A stretch of 64,000 nt of DNA from Xanthocytophaga flava (GTDB lineage: Bacteria; Bacteroidota; Bacteroidia; Cytophagales; 172606-1), in the NCBI RefSeq assembly GCF_030068545.1, contig NZ_JASJOR010000017.1, positions 147,831 to 211,830 of the forward strand, read 5' to 3'. The notes under the pieces were generated by a model. It searched no databases and was not told where the DNA came from. It saw nothing but the letters and a program-made list of their open reading frames with translations. Below are positions 1-9,264 of this stretch, one piece after another (position 1 is the stretch's first letter; every line of letters starts with the position of its first letter). Position numbers and translations under genes: made by a program.

Positions 1-1338
1 TACAGGAATAAACCAGGGAAGAAAAACAGTTATGGTCAGAATAAATCCCAGTACCAATGCGAAAAATGTTACAGAGATATTCTCAACTAAAAACTGTATC
101 AGGATTCGGACTCTATTGGCTCCAATGACTTTTCGCACACCAATTTCCTTTAGTCTTTTCGTAGTTGAAACAAGTGCGATATTGATATAATTGAAGCAAG
201 CCAGAGCCAGCATAAACATACCTATGACAGGCAGTGCAACCAGACTTTCGATAGGAGGATCAACGGAAATATCATCCCGTATCTGTGCTGAATTTTTATG
301 TAATGTTGCCAATGGCTCAAAGGCAAAGGAAGAGATTGCCCAGTCTTTCTGCACTTCTTTGTTTTGCAGAACTTTATACTTATCCATTCCCTGTTGAATA
401 ATCTTTAAATCAGATGGATCTTCTACCTGAACAAAGGTGGCATTGACCAAAGTATTCCAGTCATGTAATGCACCATCCGATTCGGATAAACGCAGGTTTT
501 CAAAATTGATCAGAAAATCAAAATCAATGGCATGAGCTTTTGGAAAAGGAGCAGCTACTCCCATCACTTTAAATGTTTTGGTTCCAGCATTGCCTAGTTT
601 TATATGAACATTCTCACCAATGGGATTTGTTGCACCAAAATACTTAACAGACATTTCCTCGCTGAGAATCACACTATTTACATCTGCTAATGATTGGCTT
701 GTTCCCCACTTGAGAGGAAAAGTAAGCATCTCTAAAAAGGTAGGGTCAGTATAACGTACCCGCTCGGTAAATACCTGATCACCATATTTTAGTACAAGAT
801 TTCTGTCTTCTATCCGACACACATGTTTAATCTGAGCAAAATCTTCCTTCAGCATTTGCCCCAGAGGCCCTGGTGTTTGTCCATATTGTTGTAGTGTACC
901 TTCTCTATCTGCAAAAAAAGTAGTCAGGTAAACAGAATGTTTATGAGTATGGAATTGATCAATATTGTTGTCATAGGCAATAAAAGCATAGACAAGCATA
1001 CAAATACCAATAGCAACCGCTAAACCCATAATATTGATGAATGCACTCAGCGGGTTTCGCATCAAACTTCTGAACGAAATTTTGAAGTAGTTCTTAAACA
1101 TACCATACGGGTTAGGAGATAGTGTAATACGTACCTTTTTCATGATAAGCGGTCGCATCAGACGTATCATTTCCCAGGTATACATTCTTCGGGCCTGACG
1201 GTAAGAGAGTGTTTCCAGATTGTCCTGAAAAAGCTCTTCCATGTCTCCTTCAATCTCTTCAAGATATTCTTCTTTTACAAGCAGGCGCAAAAGCCGGAGA
1301 GGCCATTTGGGTGGGGCGTAGTGGTTCGGTTGTTTCAT
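1..1338 (-). CDS. FtsX/MacB-type ABC transporter permease, 3' part beyond the window
   Basis: The reading frame is open from an ATG at 1338 to the window edge, so the C-terminus is missing. The N-terminus (MKQPNHYAPPKWPLRLLRLL) and the following acidic helix match the cytoplasmic prefix domain found on many Bacteroidota permeases. Next comes a first membrane segment (NIMGLAVAIGICMLVYAFIA), a large periplasmic MacB-like domain, and near the edge an FtsX core with the conserved KRLKEIGVRKVIGA loop. Permeases of this type act with a separate ATPase in export or in mechanical signalling at the inner membrane; the substrate cannot be told. The PadR gene lies 20 bp upstream on the same strand, so the two are probably co-transcribed and PadR-controlled. 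Confidence 0.9.
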   Translation of the reverse strand, partial: MKQPNHYAPPKWPLRLLRLLVKEEYLEEIEGDMEELFQDNLETLSYRQARRMYTWEMIRLMRPLIMKKVRITLSPNPYGMFKNYFKISFRSLMRNPLSAFINIMGLAVAIGICMLVYAFIAYDNNIDQFHTHKHSVYLTTFFADREGTLQQYGQTPGPLGQMLKEDFAQIKHVCRIEDRNLVLKYGDQVFTERVRYTDPTFLEMLTFPLKWGTSQSLADVNSVILSEEMSVKYFGATNPIGENVHIKLGNAGTKTFKVMGVAAPFPKAHAIDFDFLINFENLRLSESDGALHDWNTLVNATFVQVEDPSDLKIIQQGMDKYKVLQNKEVQKDWAISSFAFEPLATLHKNSAQIRDDISVDPPIESLVALPVIGMFMLALACFNYINIALVSTTKRLKEIGVRKVIGANRVRILIQFLVENISVTFFALVLGFILTITVFLPWFIPV

Positions 1339-1358
1339 AGTTGTCTGGGTTTATTTAG

Positions 1359-1685
1359 TTAGGTCAACGATACATTTGGAATGGCTTCCCATAAACCAGC
1401 CCGAATGTCTCTCATTTCAGCAAGGACCTGATGGGCATAGGAGGTTGTGGCATAGATACGTTTGCGTTTGCCTCCTCTCTTCTGAGTAGCTTCTCCAAAT
1501 TCCGAAGTAAGGAATCCTTTTTCCTCCATACGTTTCAGTGCCGACTGGATAGAACCTACACTTAGCTTTTCCTTCAAACGTGTTTCCAGTTCCCGCTTAA
1601 TCTCTACACCATAGGCATCCTCCTGCAGCGCAGCAACTGTAAGCAATACCAGTTCTTCAAACTCTCCCAGTTTTGTTTTCTTCAT
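1359..1685 (-). CDS. PadR-family transcriptional regulator
   Basis: A 108-residue protein of the normal length for small PadR regulators. The winged-helix PadR signature is visible: LVLLTVAALQEDAYGVEIKR, then a recognition region (SVGSIQSALKRMEEKGFLTS) and a basic wing (KRGGKRKRIYATT). PadR proteins are dimeric repressors that bind palindromic or repeated sites and often respond to small molecules. The gene immediately precedes the FtsX-type permease, the usual pairing in Bacteroidota. Two 21-bp direct repeats lie 14 to 70 bp upstream of its start and are good operator candidates, suggesting autoregulation. Confidence 0.92.
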   Translation of the reverse strand: MKKTKLGEFEELVLLTVAALQEDAYGVEIKRELETRLKEKLSVGSIQSALKRMEEKGFLTSEFGEATQKRGGKRKRIYATTSYAHQVLAEMRDIRAGLWEAIPNVSLT

Positions 1686-1698
1686 TAGTTCAATATTA

Positions 1699-1755
1699 TT
1701 CGTGATTGCAGTAAATATAAATCAATTTATTTAATTCGCAATTGCAGTTAATATA
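1699..1755. promoter_or_regulatory. Tandem 21-bp repeats upstream of padR, candidate operator
   Basis: Positions 1699-1719 and 1735-1755 are direct repeats that agree at 18 of 21 positions, starting TTCG and ending AATATA, with a shared ATTGCAGT core. Start-to-start distance is 36 bp. They sit just upstream of the PadR start codon. Binding by PadR is inferred from position. Confidence 0.5.
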
Positions 1756-1856
1756 TTTTTTGTAGGTAATACCAGAACTCAAGGTAGTGAGTTAAATGAA
1801 TGAGGAACAGAAGGTTATTCAAAACAGAAGTAAGCGCAGACAGATCAGTTGTTTAC

Positions 1857-2330
1857 TTACAAGGAGGATATCTTTTTCCATTCAATACGTAAAGCCGACA
1901 TCTTCTCTGATTCAAAACGAATCTCGGGTTGTATCACAAAACCGTTCTTCTCATAAAATGTCAGAGGCGAACAATAAGGCATTCCATTGGCTTTGCTATC
2001 CTTATTATGATCAATAACCCAGCCTAATAAGTGAGTTTCGTGTTCTTTGAGTGCATTCAGGAGTTTTTTTCCATATCCTTTCCCCTGAACAAACAAACTT
2101 ATAAGAATCGCAAACCAGCGTTGCTCATCCCTTTTAAAGGTCGCAGCCCAGCCTATTATTTCTTCCTCTTCTCTGAGCAGAAAATGGGTTTTATCTTCCA
2201 GTCCATCCAAATATTTATCAAATTCAGCAATGGACGCATACTGGAGTTTTTGAGGATATTCCTCATTCCACAGTTTCAGGACACTTGCTTTTTGCAAATC
2301 TGTAATGCCCTTTTGTATGGTAATATGCAT
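1857..2330 (-). CDS. GNAT-family N-acetyltransferase
   Basis: A 157-residue protein with the GNAT fold order: an N-terminal strand and helix, a central EIIGWAATF strand, the acetyl-CoA loop in motif A (SLFVQGKGYGKKLLNALKEH, equivalent to Q/RxxGxG/A), and a late strand with a FYEKNGF motif. Such enzymes transfer an acetyl group from acetyl-CoA to an amine; the substrate is not evident. The gene stands alone, facing the nucleotidyltransferase gene that starts at 2401. No signal peptide, so cytoplasmic. Confidence 0.88.
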   Translation of the reverse strand: MHITIQKGITDLQKASVLKLWNEEYPQKLQYASIAEFDKYLDGLEDKTHFLLREEEEIIGWAATFKRDEQRWFAILISLFVQGKGYGKKLLNALKEHETHLLGWVIDHNKDSKANGMPYCSPLTFYEKNGFVIQPEIRFESEKMSALRIEWKKISSL

Positions 2331-2400
2331 AAGAGTTGTTTTTACTTAGTAACTGACAATCAATACTGTGAGGCACACAATTTTAGCTTTGCTTTTCTAG

Positions 2401-3198
2401 ATGCGAATAGCTTCGGGAGAAATATCAAAGATTAAATATATTCATATGGTTAAGTGTAAAGTTACTGAGGAAGAAAAAAGAACAGCAGAAAAATTCTACA
2501 AAGAAGCTCTTACTATGCTCAATGAAGCTGGATTATCCTATCTCGTAGGAGGAGCATTTGCTCTGCAACAGTATACAGGCATCTATCGTGACACCAAGGA
2601 TCTGGATATATTCTGTAAAGCCAGTGAGTATCCTAAGATTCTCAAACACTTTTCCTCTATGGGATATCATACGGAAATTACCGATTCCCGATGGTTGGCT
2701 AAGGTGTACTTTCACGATGATTACTTTATGGATATTATATATAACACAGTAAATAATATTTGTACAGTAGATGATAGCTGGATGGAAAATTCGTATGCGG
2801 GAGAGTTTTGTGGTGTACCTGTTCAGTTTTTATCTGCAGAAGAATTATTCTGGTGTAAAATCTATGTACAAAACCGGGAGCGGTTTGATGGAGCTGACTT
2901 GAACCACCTGATTGTGCGTTATGGAGACCGTTTGAACTGGAACCGGGTGTGGATGCACCTGGAGATACACTGGCAGTTGCTTATGGCTCAGCTGCTTAGC
3001 TTCCAGTTTTGTTATCCGTCAAAAAGAGATCTGGTTCCCCATTGGTTAATGGAGGAGTTACTGGCAAAAGCCAAGGAACAGTATGATTTACCAACACCGC
3101 AACAAACGTTGTGTCTTGGGCCTCTCATTGATCAGACGCAGTATGATATTGACGTACGGGAATGGAATTATAAAACAATCACAATGAAAAGCATATAG
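2401..3198 (+). CDS. Nucleotidyltransferase-like protein
   Basis: 265 residues if started at 2401, 250 if started at the ATG at 2446; neither start has a clear ribosome site. The core GGAFALQQYTGIYRDTKDLD matches the nucleotidyltransferase fold of the aminoglycoside-adenylyltransferase-like (NTP_transf_5) group: a GG-G/A turn followed by D-x-D (DLDIF). A later YFMDIIY strand could supply the third acidic residue. The rest is helical. The metallophosphoesterase follows after 2 bp, so the two form an operon and may act on related phosphorylated or nucleotidylated substrates. The substrate is unknown. Confidence 0.75.
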   Translation: MRIASGEISKIKYIHMVKCKVTEEEKRTAEKFYKEALTMLNEAGLSYLVGGAFALQQYTGIYRDTKDLDIFCKASEYPKILKHFSSMGYHTEITDSRWLAKVYFHDDYFMDIIYNTVNNICTVDDSWMENSYAGEFCGVPVQFLSAEELFWCKIYVQNRERFDGADLNHLIVRYGDRLNWNRVWMHLEIHWQLLMAQLLSFQFCYPSKRDLVPHWLMEELLAKAKEQYDLPTPQQTLCLGPLIDQTQYDIDVREWNYKTITMKSI

Positions 3199-3200
3199 AT

Positions 3201-3986
3201 ATGAATTTGAAAAGCAAACAAATCGCTGCTATTGGCGATATTCATATTAAAGCAACTGACCGTGGCAAATGGAAAGAATGCTTTCAGTCTGTATCAGAAC
3301 AGGCATTTGCGCTGATTCTGTGTGGTGATTTGACAGATACCGGACAAGCCAGTGAGGCTGAGATCTTGCTTGAGGAACTGAGTGTTTGCTCTATTCCGGT
3401 GATAGCAGTACTGGGTAATCATGATTATCATGATAATCAACAGGATGAAATCAGACATGTTTTATGTAATAACAAGATTCATGTATTGGATGGAGAATCA
3501 GTGGTTATCAATGGAGTGGGATTTGCAGGTGTAAAAGGGTTTGGCGGGGGCTTTGACCGGTTTATGCTTCCCCGCTTTGGGGAAGAAATGAATAAAGCGT
3601 ATGTGCAGGCGGCAGTGGAAGAATCCTTGAAACTGGATCAGGCATTGTATCGCCTGGAGGGAGATGATATTGATATACTAAAAGTGGCTGTATTACATTA
3701 CTCTCCTATCAAAGAAACGGTGGTTGGCGAGCCTGAGGAGATTTTCCCTTTTCTTGGATCATCTTACTTAGCAGAACCGCTGGATCGCAGGGAAGTAACG
3801 GTTGCCTTTCATGGGCATGCTCATCATGGACACCTGGAAGGTGCCACCAAACAAGGTGTAAAGGTGTTCAATGTTGCCAAACCTGTATTACATAATGCGG
3901 GTTATACTAATCCTTTCTTCTTGTATGAATTACCACTTCAGGAAAAGGAGAACCAACCTGTAGAACATCTGATAGTAGCACCATGA
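3201..3986 (+). CDS. Calcineurin-like metallophosphoesterase
   Basis: 261 residues carrying all the metal-binding blocks of the family: GDIH (residues 13-16), GDLTDTG (about 42-48), GNHDYH (about 74-79), a histidine in VLHYSP (about 174) and GHAHHGH (about 201-207). These bind a di-metal centre that hydrolyses phosphomono- or diesters. The protein is probably cytoplasmic, with no signal peptide. It is coupled to the upstream nucleotidyltransferase gene with a 2-bp gap and followed by a hairpin terminator at 4069-4111. Confidence 0.93.
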   Translation: MNLKSKQIAAIGDIHIKATDRGKWKECFQSVSEQAFALILCGDLTDTGQASEAEILLEELSVCSIPVIAVLGNHDYHDNQQDEIRHVLCNNKIHVLDGESVVINGVGFAGVKGFGGGFDRFMLPRFGEEMNKAYVQAAVEESLKLDQALYRLEGDDIDILKVAVLHYSPIKETVVGEPEEIFPFLGSSYLAEPLDRREVTVAFHGHAHHGHLEGATKQGVKVFNVAKPVLHNAGYTNPFFLYELPLQEKENQPVEHLIVAP

Positions 3987-4068
3987 TGCTTGCTGGTCAG
4001 CTAATTCTGCATGTAATTGTTAGTAAACGATGAAACTTTCTCATCGTCCTAAATCTCATTTGAAACAA

Positions 4069-4111
4069 AAAAGACACTGATTAGAATTATAGGTTCAAAT
4101 TAGTGTCTTTT
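4069..4111 (+). terminator. Hairpin terminator after the phosphoesterase operon
   Basis: AAAAGACACT pairs with AGTGTCTTTT, 10 bp with further pairing at the loop side, and ends in a T-run. Positioned 80 bp after the stop codon. Confidence 0.7.
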
Positions 4112-4313
4112 CATTAATAAATCCATCTTGATTCTTGCTAAAATAATAATCCGTACCGGATACCAAAACCAGGGTTTATACCTTGCATAGCAAACAATCT
4201 TCTTATCCATGGAATTCCATGACAAAACAGGAATTAATCTAAACCTACATCCAAATCAGATAAATCACGTATATTCGCCCCCTTCATGTAAGTTCTTTAC
4301 TTTATACCCTCTG

Positions 4314-4474
4314 GAAGAGGTTCTGCATAATGCCGATTAATAGGGAATCGTGTGAAAATCACGAACTGTCGCGCAACTGTAAGTAACCTTCAAAGCGTAT
4401 ACCCTTGTTTGTCCACTGTATCAATGATATGGGAAGGATGGTATACGTGTTACAAGTCAGGAGACCTGCCTTTT
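4314..4474 (+). ncRNA. Cobalamin (B12) riboswitch
   Basis: The conserved cobalamin aptamer parts are readable in order: an AGGTT element at about 4317, GCCGATTAATAGGGAATCG, the GTGTGAAAATCAC hairpin, CTGTCGCGCAACTGTAA, then GGGAAGGATGGTAT and the terminal B12 box AAGTCAGGAGACCTGCC (4454-4470). This class binds adenosyl- or methylcobalamin and represses downstream transport or synthesis genes. Here the only downstream gene is the TonB-dependent receptor starting at 4943. Confidence 0.92.
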
Positions 4475-4942
4475 CCAGTATGACAATGCTTTCGCGGTTT
4501 GAAGCACGGTCAGGTGTGGTGTTTTCTGTTCTGAAATTTTTACAAACTATGGATCTGAGGCGGTTCACGTAGATGAACCTCATCATATGCATGCCTGTTT
4601 TCAGTCAGATCTCTCCCCTGTCTTTGATTTTATCCCTTGTTACATTGTGGAGTGTAAGAGCTTTTAACTATTCATCTTAACACAGTTAAAAGTATGCAAA
4701 CACCTTATGGCTGCTATCCGCACACTGATAGCCAGAGCCACCTATTAACTGTCTATATACCGTCAGACAGAAAGAGTATTTTTGATGATGAGTCAACAAG
4801 TACCCATCAGATAGTAAAAGATCATGTCCTTGAGGCAAAAGTGGTAGGTAAAAACATTCCACCTGGAACCCAGACTGTTTCATCGGCTTTCGGTCTGTTC
4901 ATCAATCAATTACTCTACCAAACCTCGACCTTGTATTTCTCT
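4475..4942 (+). other. Long leader between the riboswitch and the receptor gene
   Basis: This 468-bp stretch should contain the riboswitch expression platform. The receptor frame is open upstream to 4694, but the predicted N-terminal extension (rich in polar residues, no signal peptide) precedes a perfect signal peptide at 4943, so it is treated as leader. A GGTTCACGTAGATGAACC inverted repeat lies at about 4561-4578. I see no other gene. Confidence 0.5.
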
Positions 4943-7288
4943 ATGAATAAGTCCCTACAACAAAAGTTGCCTCTATTTTTTTGTCTATTATTTCTGCCTT
5001 TATGTATGCTGGCTCAATCTGAAAAGGGTAGTATTTCCGGATATATACAATCCGAAAATAAAGAACCACTCCCTAATATGACCATTGGCCTGGATGAAAC
5101 GGCATATGGTACTACCAGCAGTGAAACGGGGCACTTTCTACTCAAAAATATACCTGCCGGAAAATATATATTATCCATTAGTGGCATTGGCTATCAGGCA
5201 TTAAAACAAACTATTGTGGTAAACGCAGGACAAAGAATTTCGCTAAATTATCAGCTTAACAGCAAGACCAATGAGTTGTCGGAAATAGTGATTACATCCG
5301 ACAGAAAATCCGGTTTCACGGCTATTACCAAACAGGCAATTCCCCTACGGGATATCCCGCTGACGACCTCTTCCGTTTCTGTAAAGACTATAGAACAGCG
5401 TGGAGCAGATGATCTGGGTGAGGCAATGAAGAATACTACAGGAGTGCGAGCGAATAATACGTATGGGGGATTTCAGCATTTTACTATCAGGGGATTCAGT
5501 AACTTTGTACTACTTGTAGATGGTGTCAGAGACGAAAGACACAACATCTCCACCAGTGCCCCTACAACGAATCTGGCTAATGTAGAAAGTATAGAAGTGT
5601 TAAAAGGTCCCGCTTCGGTTTTGTTTGGACATTCAGCGCTGGGAGGGATTATCAATATTGTTAGAAAGCGCCCAACAAAAGAATTTAAAGCGGAATTTTC
5701 AGCTACCTATGGAAGTTATAATACCCGCAGAATGAGAGCGGGAGCCTCCGGTTCTATCAGTAACCAGTTGCGGTATCGGGTTGACTTTGGGATGTCCGAT
5801 ACAGAAGGGTATCGATATTCTGGGTCTACTACAAACAATGCCTACCTGGCACTGGAATATACACCTACCAGTAAAGATTTGTTTTATCTGACAGTGGGTG
5901 TAAACAAAGACAACTATGATACGGACACAGGCATTCCTATGCTGGAAGGTAGTAAAAAAATACCTGGACTAGATGTCGATACGCGGTACAATGACCCTGC
6001 CGACTTTTTAAAACATACGCGTTTCGACTATCAGCTTAAATTTGTACACCAGTTCTCTGAAAAAGTAAAACTGTCAGATCAGGTATCCTATTATGATGAC
6101 AATATCAACTATTTTTCAACAGAAGAACTTTCTGTCAATGCCTCACTGGATTCACTTACCCGATCCTTTCCGTTTTATTTCAACCACCTGACCAAACCTC
6201 TTCAAAATCAGTTGGAGCTTAGTAGTGAATGGCTAACTGGTTCTATTGTACACAAAGTATTAGTAGGTTATGCACTCAGTATACTGGACAGGAAGACCTA
6301 TAACGGAGATGTCAATGGTCCAGCCAAAAACGCTACAATTCCTATTCATAATCCGATTCTCAATCAGGGGTATATTTCCTTCACAGACCAGAATTATAGG
6401 GCTACTATGGAAAATGTGCATGGAGTATATATACAGGATTGGATCAAGGTTGCAGAGTATTTGAAAGCACTGATAGGATTACGATATGACATCTTTAATG
6501 GCAGCTACTATACCAATCAGGTAGACGCAACCCGGCATGTGACCGAAAAAGGCCCGAAATCAACTATTTCTAAAAATGCATTGACCTATCGGTTTGGACT
6601 GGTATATCAACCTTTTGAGCCTTTGTCTGTTTATAGTTCGTATTCTACTTACTTTAAACCTTCCCGCCGAATTGCACCCAATGGAGAAACGTTTGATCCG
6701 GAAACTGGTTATCAGGCAGAGATAGGCTCTCGTCTGGAGCGTTCAGGCTGGACAGCCATTCTTGCTTTTTATTATATGCGAAAAAACAATCAGGTAGAAG
6801 CACTTGCAGGAGGTATCTACAAACGGATTGGCTCTGCAGAATCCAAAGGGTTTGAAGCAGAAATCAGTGGAAGTCTTTACAGAGGACTGGATGTGACAGC
6901 AGGGTATACATTCTCTAAAGCAAAATACCTTCCATATGAAGGAAGTGAGATAAATCCGGTGGCAGGAAAACGGGTATCTTTTGCACCTGTCAATATGCTG
7001 AATCTGTGGCTAAACTATGAATGGCAATACACAGCACTGAAAGGATTAAATCTGGGAGCAGGAGTCAACTATATGAGTGACACGTTCACAAACAGTACCA
7101 ACACGTATACTCTTCCAGCCTATACAGTAACCGATGTGGCTATTGGGTATCGCCTGGGACGAATCAATATAAGGCTGAATCTTAACAATGTATTGAACAA
7201 AAGGTACTTTGCCAATGCGATCTATTCCAATCAGTTCTCTCCCGGCCCTACCCGAAACTTCTTGTTAAGTCTAAAATACACGATCTAA
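4943..7288 (+). CDS. TonB-dependent outer-membrane receptor, siderophore-receptor type
   Basis: 781 residues from the ATG at 4943, chosen because it opens a signal peptide (KLPLFFCLLFLPLCMLAQ). Residues about 28-112 form a carboxypeptidase-regulatory-like domain, common on Bacteroidota receptors. The plug follows, with the TonB-box-like EIVITSDR, then TIRGF and the DGVRDERH / ESIEVLKGPASVLFGHSALG / GGIINIVRKRPT series typical of siderophore receptors (FhuA/FecA-like). The remainder is a 22-strand barrel ending in an aromatic-rich strand (NFLLSLKYTI). The B12 riboswitch upstream argues for cobalamin or a cobalt/iron chelate as ligand; the plug resembles siderophore receptors more than BtuB. 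Confidence 0.92.
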   Translation: MNKSLQQKLPLFFCLLFLPLCMLAQSEKGSISGYIQSENKEPLPNMTIGLDETAYGTTSSETGHFLLKNIPAGKYILSISGIGYQALKQTIVVNAGQRISLNYQLNSKTNELSEIVITSDRKSGFTAITKQAIPLRDIPLTTSSVSVKTIEQRGADDLGEAMKNTTGVRANNTYGGFQHFTIRGFSNFVLLVDGVRDERHNISTSAPTTNLANVESIEVLKGPASVLFGHSALGGIINIVRKRPTKEFKAEFSATYGSYNTRRMRAGASGSISNQLRYRVDFGMSDTEGYRYSGSTTNNAYLALEYTPTSKDLFYLTVGVNKDNYDTDTGIPMLEGSKKIPGLDVDTRYNDPADFLKHTRFDYQLKFVHQFSEKVKLSDQVSYYDDNINYFSTEELSVNASLDSLTRSFPFYFNHLTKPLQNQLELSSEWLTGSIVHKVLVGYALSILDRKTYNGDVNGPAKNATIPIHNPILNQGYISFTDQNYRATMENVHGVYIQDWIKVAEYLKALIGLRYDIFNGSYYTNQVDATRHVTEKGPKSTISKNALTYRFGLVYQPFEPLSVYSSYSTYFKPSRRIAPNGETFDPETGYQAEIGSRLERSGWTAILAFYYMRKNNQVEALAGGIYKRIGSAESKGFEAEISGSLYRGLDVTAGYTFSKAKYLPYEGSEINPVAGKRVSFAPVNMLNLWLNYEWQYTALKGLNLGAGVNYMSDTFTNSTNTYTLPAYTVTDVAIGYRLGRINIRLNLNNVLNKRYFANAIYSNQFSPGPTRNFLLSLKYTI

Positions 7289-7398
7289 CTTATCCTGTAA
7301 GGAAACAATAGTCACCTGAACTTTAGAAAGAACGCATAGAAAATACACATTCTCTCCTTCTGAAAAAGATCCTCCCTCTACCTTTCCTTCTGACTAAC

Positions 7399-7510
7399 TG
7401 TCCTTCTGAAAGAAACTTGTAACAAATAGAGCCATGTTCGGCTTCTGAGAGAAAAATACGTTCAGAATCCATAGGCTGCCGGTCTTGTCACGGGATTCTT
7501 TCAGGAGGTC
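7399..7510. repeat. Palindromic repeat family A, copy 1
   Basis: About 112 bp with inverted ends: CTGTCCTTCTGAAAGAA at the left, a degenerate complement at the right, and an inner GCCGGTCTTGTCAC block. It lies in the otherwise empty stretch between the TonB receptor and the PAS gene (7289-7803), where I see nothing else. Other copies are at 36350, 43649 and 57464. Confidence 0.8.
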
Positions 7511-7803
7511 AAAAAACGAAAAAGCGGATTACTTGTGATCAGAACATCCTTAGTACTCACCTGGAAGTGGTTGAAACGAAAAATGTATCCCCAAGAACGA
7601 CAAACTAAAATCCGAAAACCAATAAAGAAGGTAAAACACATACTACTTTGAAGTAACACGACAAAATACAGAAGTTTATTTTGCTTTTTACTGTAAATAA
7701 TAATATGCGTCTGCACAATATTCTCTGGTAATTTTCAAATTTGAAATGAAAATTTTTCCTAGATTTAAGAATACACTCTTAGTAAGCGAAACAAGGTTTT
7801 CTC

Positions 7804-9180
7804 ATGCCGTTATTACATTTCTTATTATCTGCGCTGGAAGATGCCGTTATGGCTTTTGATATGAGCAGCAATCAGTATCTCTTCATCAGTCCGGCCGTGG
7901 AGAAGATCACAGGATATAGTGAGGCTGACATGAAGCAGCAGCCCGGTTTATGGGAAAAAATCATAGACCCACTGGATCTGAATGAAGTAGCCCGTAGTAC
8001 ACAACAACTGACACAATCAGGAGAAGTCAAACTCACACACCGTATTATCAGTGCAGACGGTACCTTAAAATGGGTACAGGTAAAAATGGTGCAATTTACA
8101 CTGCCAGATACCCAACATGAAGTTCTGATGCATATTATTCGAGATGTGACAGATATCTTATTTCATAGAAGAGAATCGCAAAAAAAGATCACTTTTCTTG
8201 AGTCGGTCATCAATGCGGGTCCCGCACTATTGTTTCGTATCAATCCGGACCAGGAATATACATTTGTGAATGATACCTACACCCGGGATTTCGGACAAAA
8301 AAAGTCGGATCTGATTGGAAAGAAAATATCGGACTTCTGGCACCCCGATGATGCTGGAAAGGTGAAAGAAATTTATCAGGAAGCAAAAAACAAACCTGGC
8401 TAGGTAATCCATATTACCCACAGAAGATGGGACAAAGACCGAAAGATCCATTGGCTGGAATGTGATATTGTGGGAGTCAAGGACGAATTTGGAGAGGTAA
8501 AAGAAATTCAGGGAGTTGGACTGGATGTTACGAAACAACACCTGATTCAGATGGAGATAAAGCGAACCAAGGAAACACTGGAAGCGCTGATCAATAATAC
8601 AGAAGATAATATCTGGTCTGTAGACTGTGACAGATGTATTCTGTTTGCCAACAAAGCCTATAAAGAGTTTGTTTTCAGAATATTTCAGATTGAGATCCAG
8701 TCGGGTATGCAATTGCATGAACGGGTGAGTGGTAACGAACAGCAACAGTACATAGAAAAATACAAACAGTTATATGACAAGGCATTTAAAGGTAATTCCT
8801 TTCGTGCCTACAACGAGTTTACAGATCCCACTACACAGGCTAAGATCATTCAGGAAGTGGGCTTTAATCCAATTTACAATGAAAAAGGCCAGGTAACAGG
8901 CACAGCCTGTGTAGCTCGTGACGTGACAAAACAACTGGCTGCTCAAGACGAAATCAGACAACAAAATGCACGTCTGCGGGAAATCGCCTCCCTAAGTTCA
9001 CACGAACTAAGAGCGCCTGTGGCTACTATTATGGGTCTGATCAGTCTGCTAGATGAAGAGGATGTCAGCGATCCGGAGAAAAAACATGTAATTGCGGATC
9101 TAAAAACAAAGTCCATGCAGCTGGACGAAGTGATTCATCAGATTGTCAACACAACATTTATCCCGCAGAATCCTTTGTAA
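7804..9180 (+). pseudogene. PAS-PAS-PAS-HisKA sensor gene with an in-frame amber codon
   Basis: One continuous frame runs from ATG 7804 to TAA 9180 and is broken only by TAG at 8401-8403. Translation on either side of the stop completes a single PAS domain (DFWHPDDAGKVKEIYQEA before, WDKDRKIHWLECDIVG after), so this is one gene and the amber probably replaces a CAG glutamine codon. Domains: PAS at about 10-115, 125-245 and 255-375, then a HisKA dimerisation helix with the H-box SSHELRAPVATIMGL at about 400. It ends with no HATPase domain, so even intact it could not be a complete kinase. Either it is newly inactivated, or the amber is read through or marks two separate polypeptides. Confidence 0.85.
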
Positions 9181-9249
9181 AGGAAAGATACTTCCTATCA
9201 ATTGCAACCCATCAGATAACTAATTGCATAAAAGCAACCATTTTCTGAG

Positions 9250-9257
9250 TAACTTTG
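9250..9257 (+). promoter_or_regulatory. Bacteroidota -7 element for the tRNA-like RNA
   Basis: TAACTTTG matches the TAnnTTTG consensus exactly and lies 7 bp before the first base of the tRNA-like fold. An upstream TTG occurs at 9224, a little farther than the usual spacing. Confidence 0.55.
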
Positions 9258-9264
9258 TGTAACA

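Noticed and set aside
4694..4942. N-terminal extension of the TonB receptor
   Set aside because: A signal peptide starts at 4943; the extension would bury it and has no similarity to receptors.
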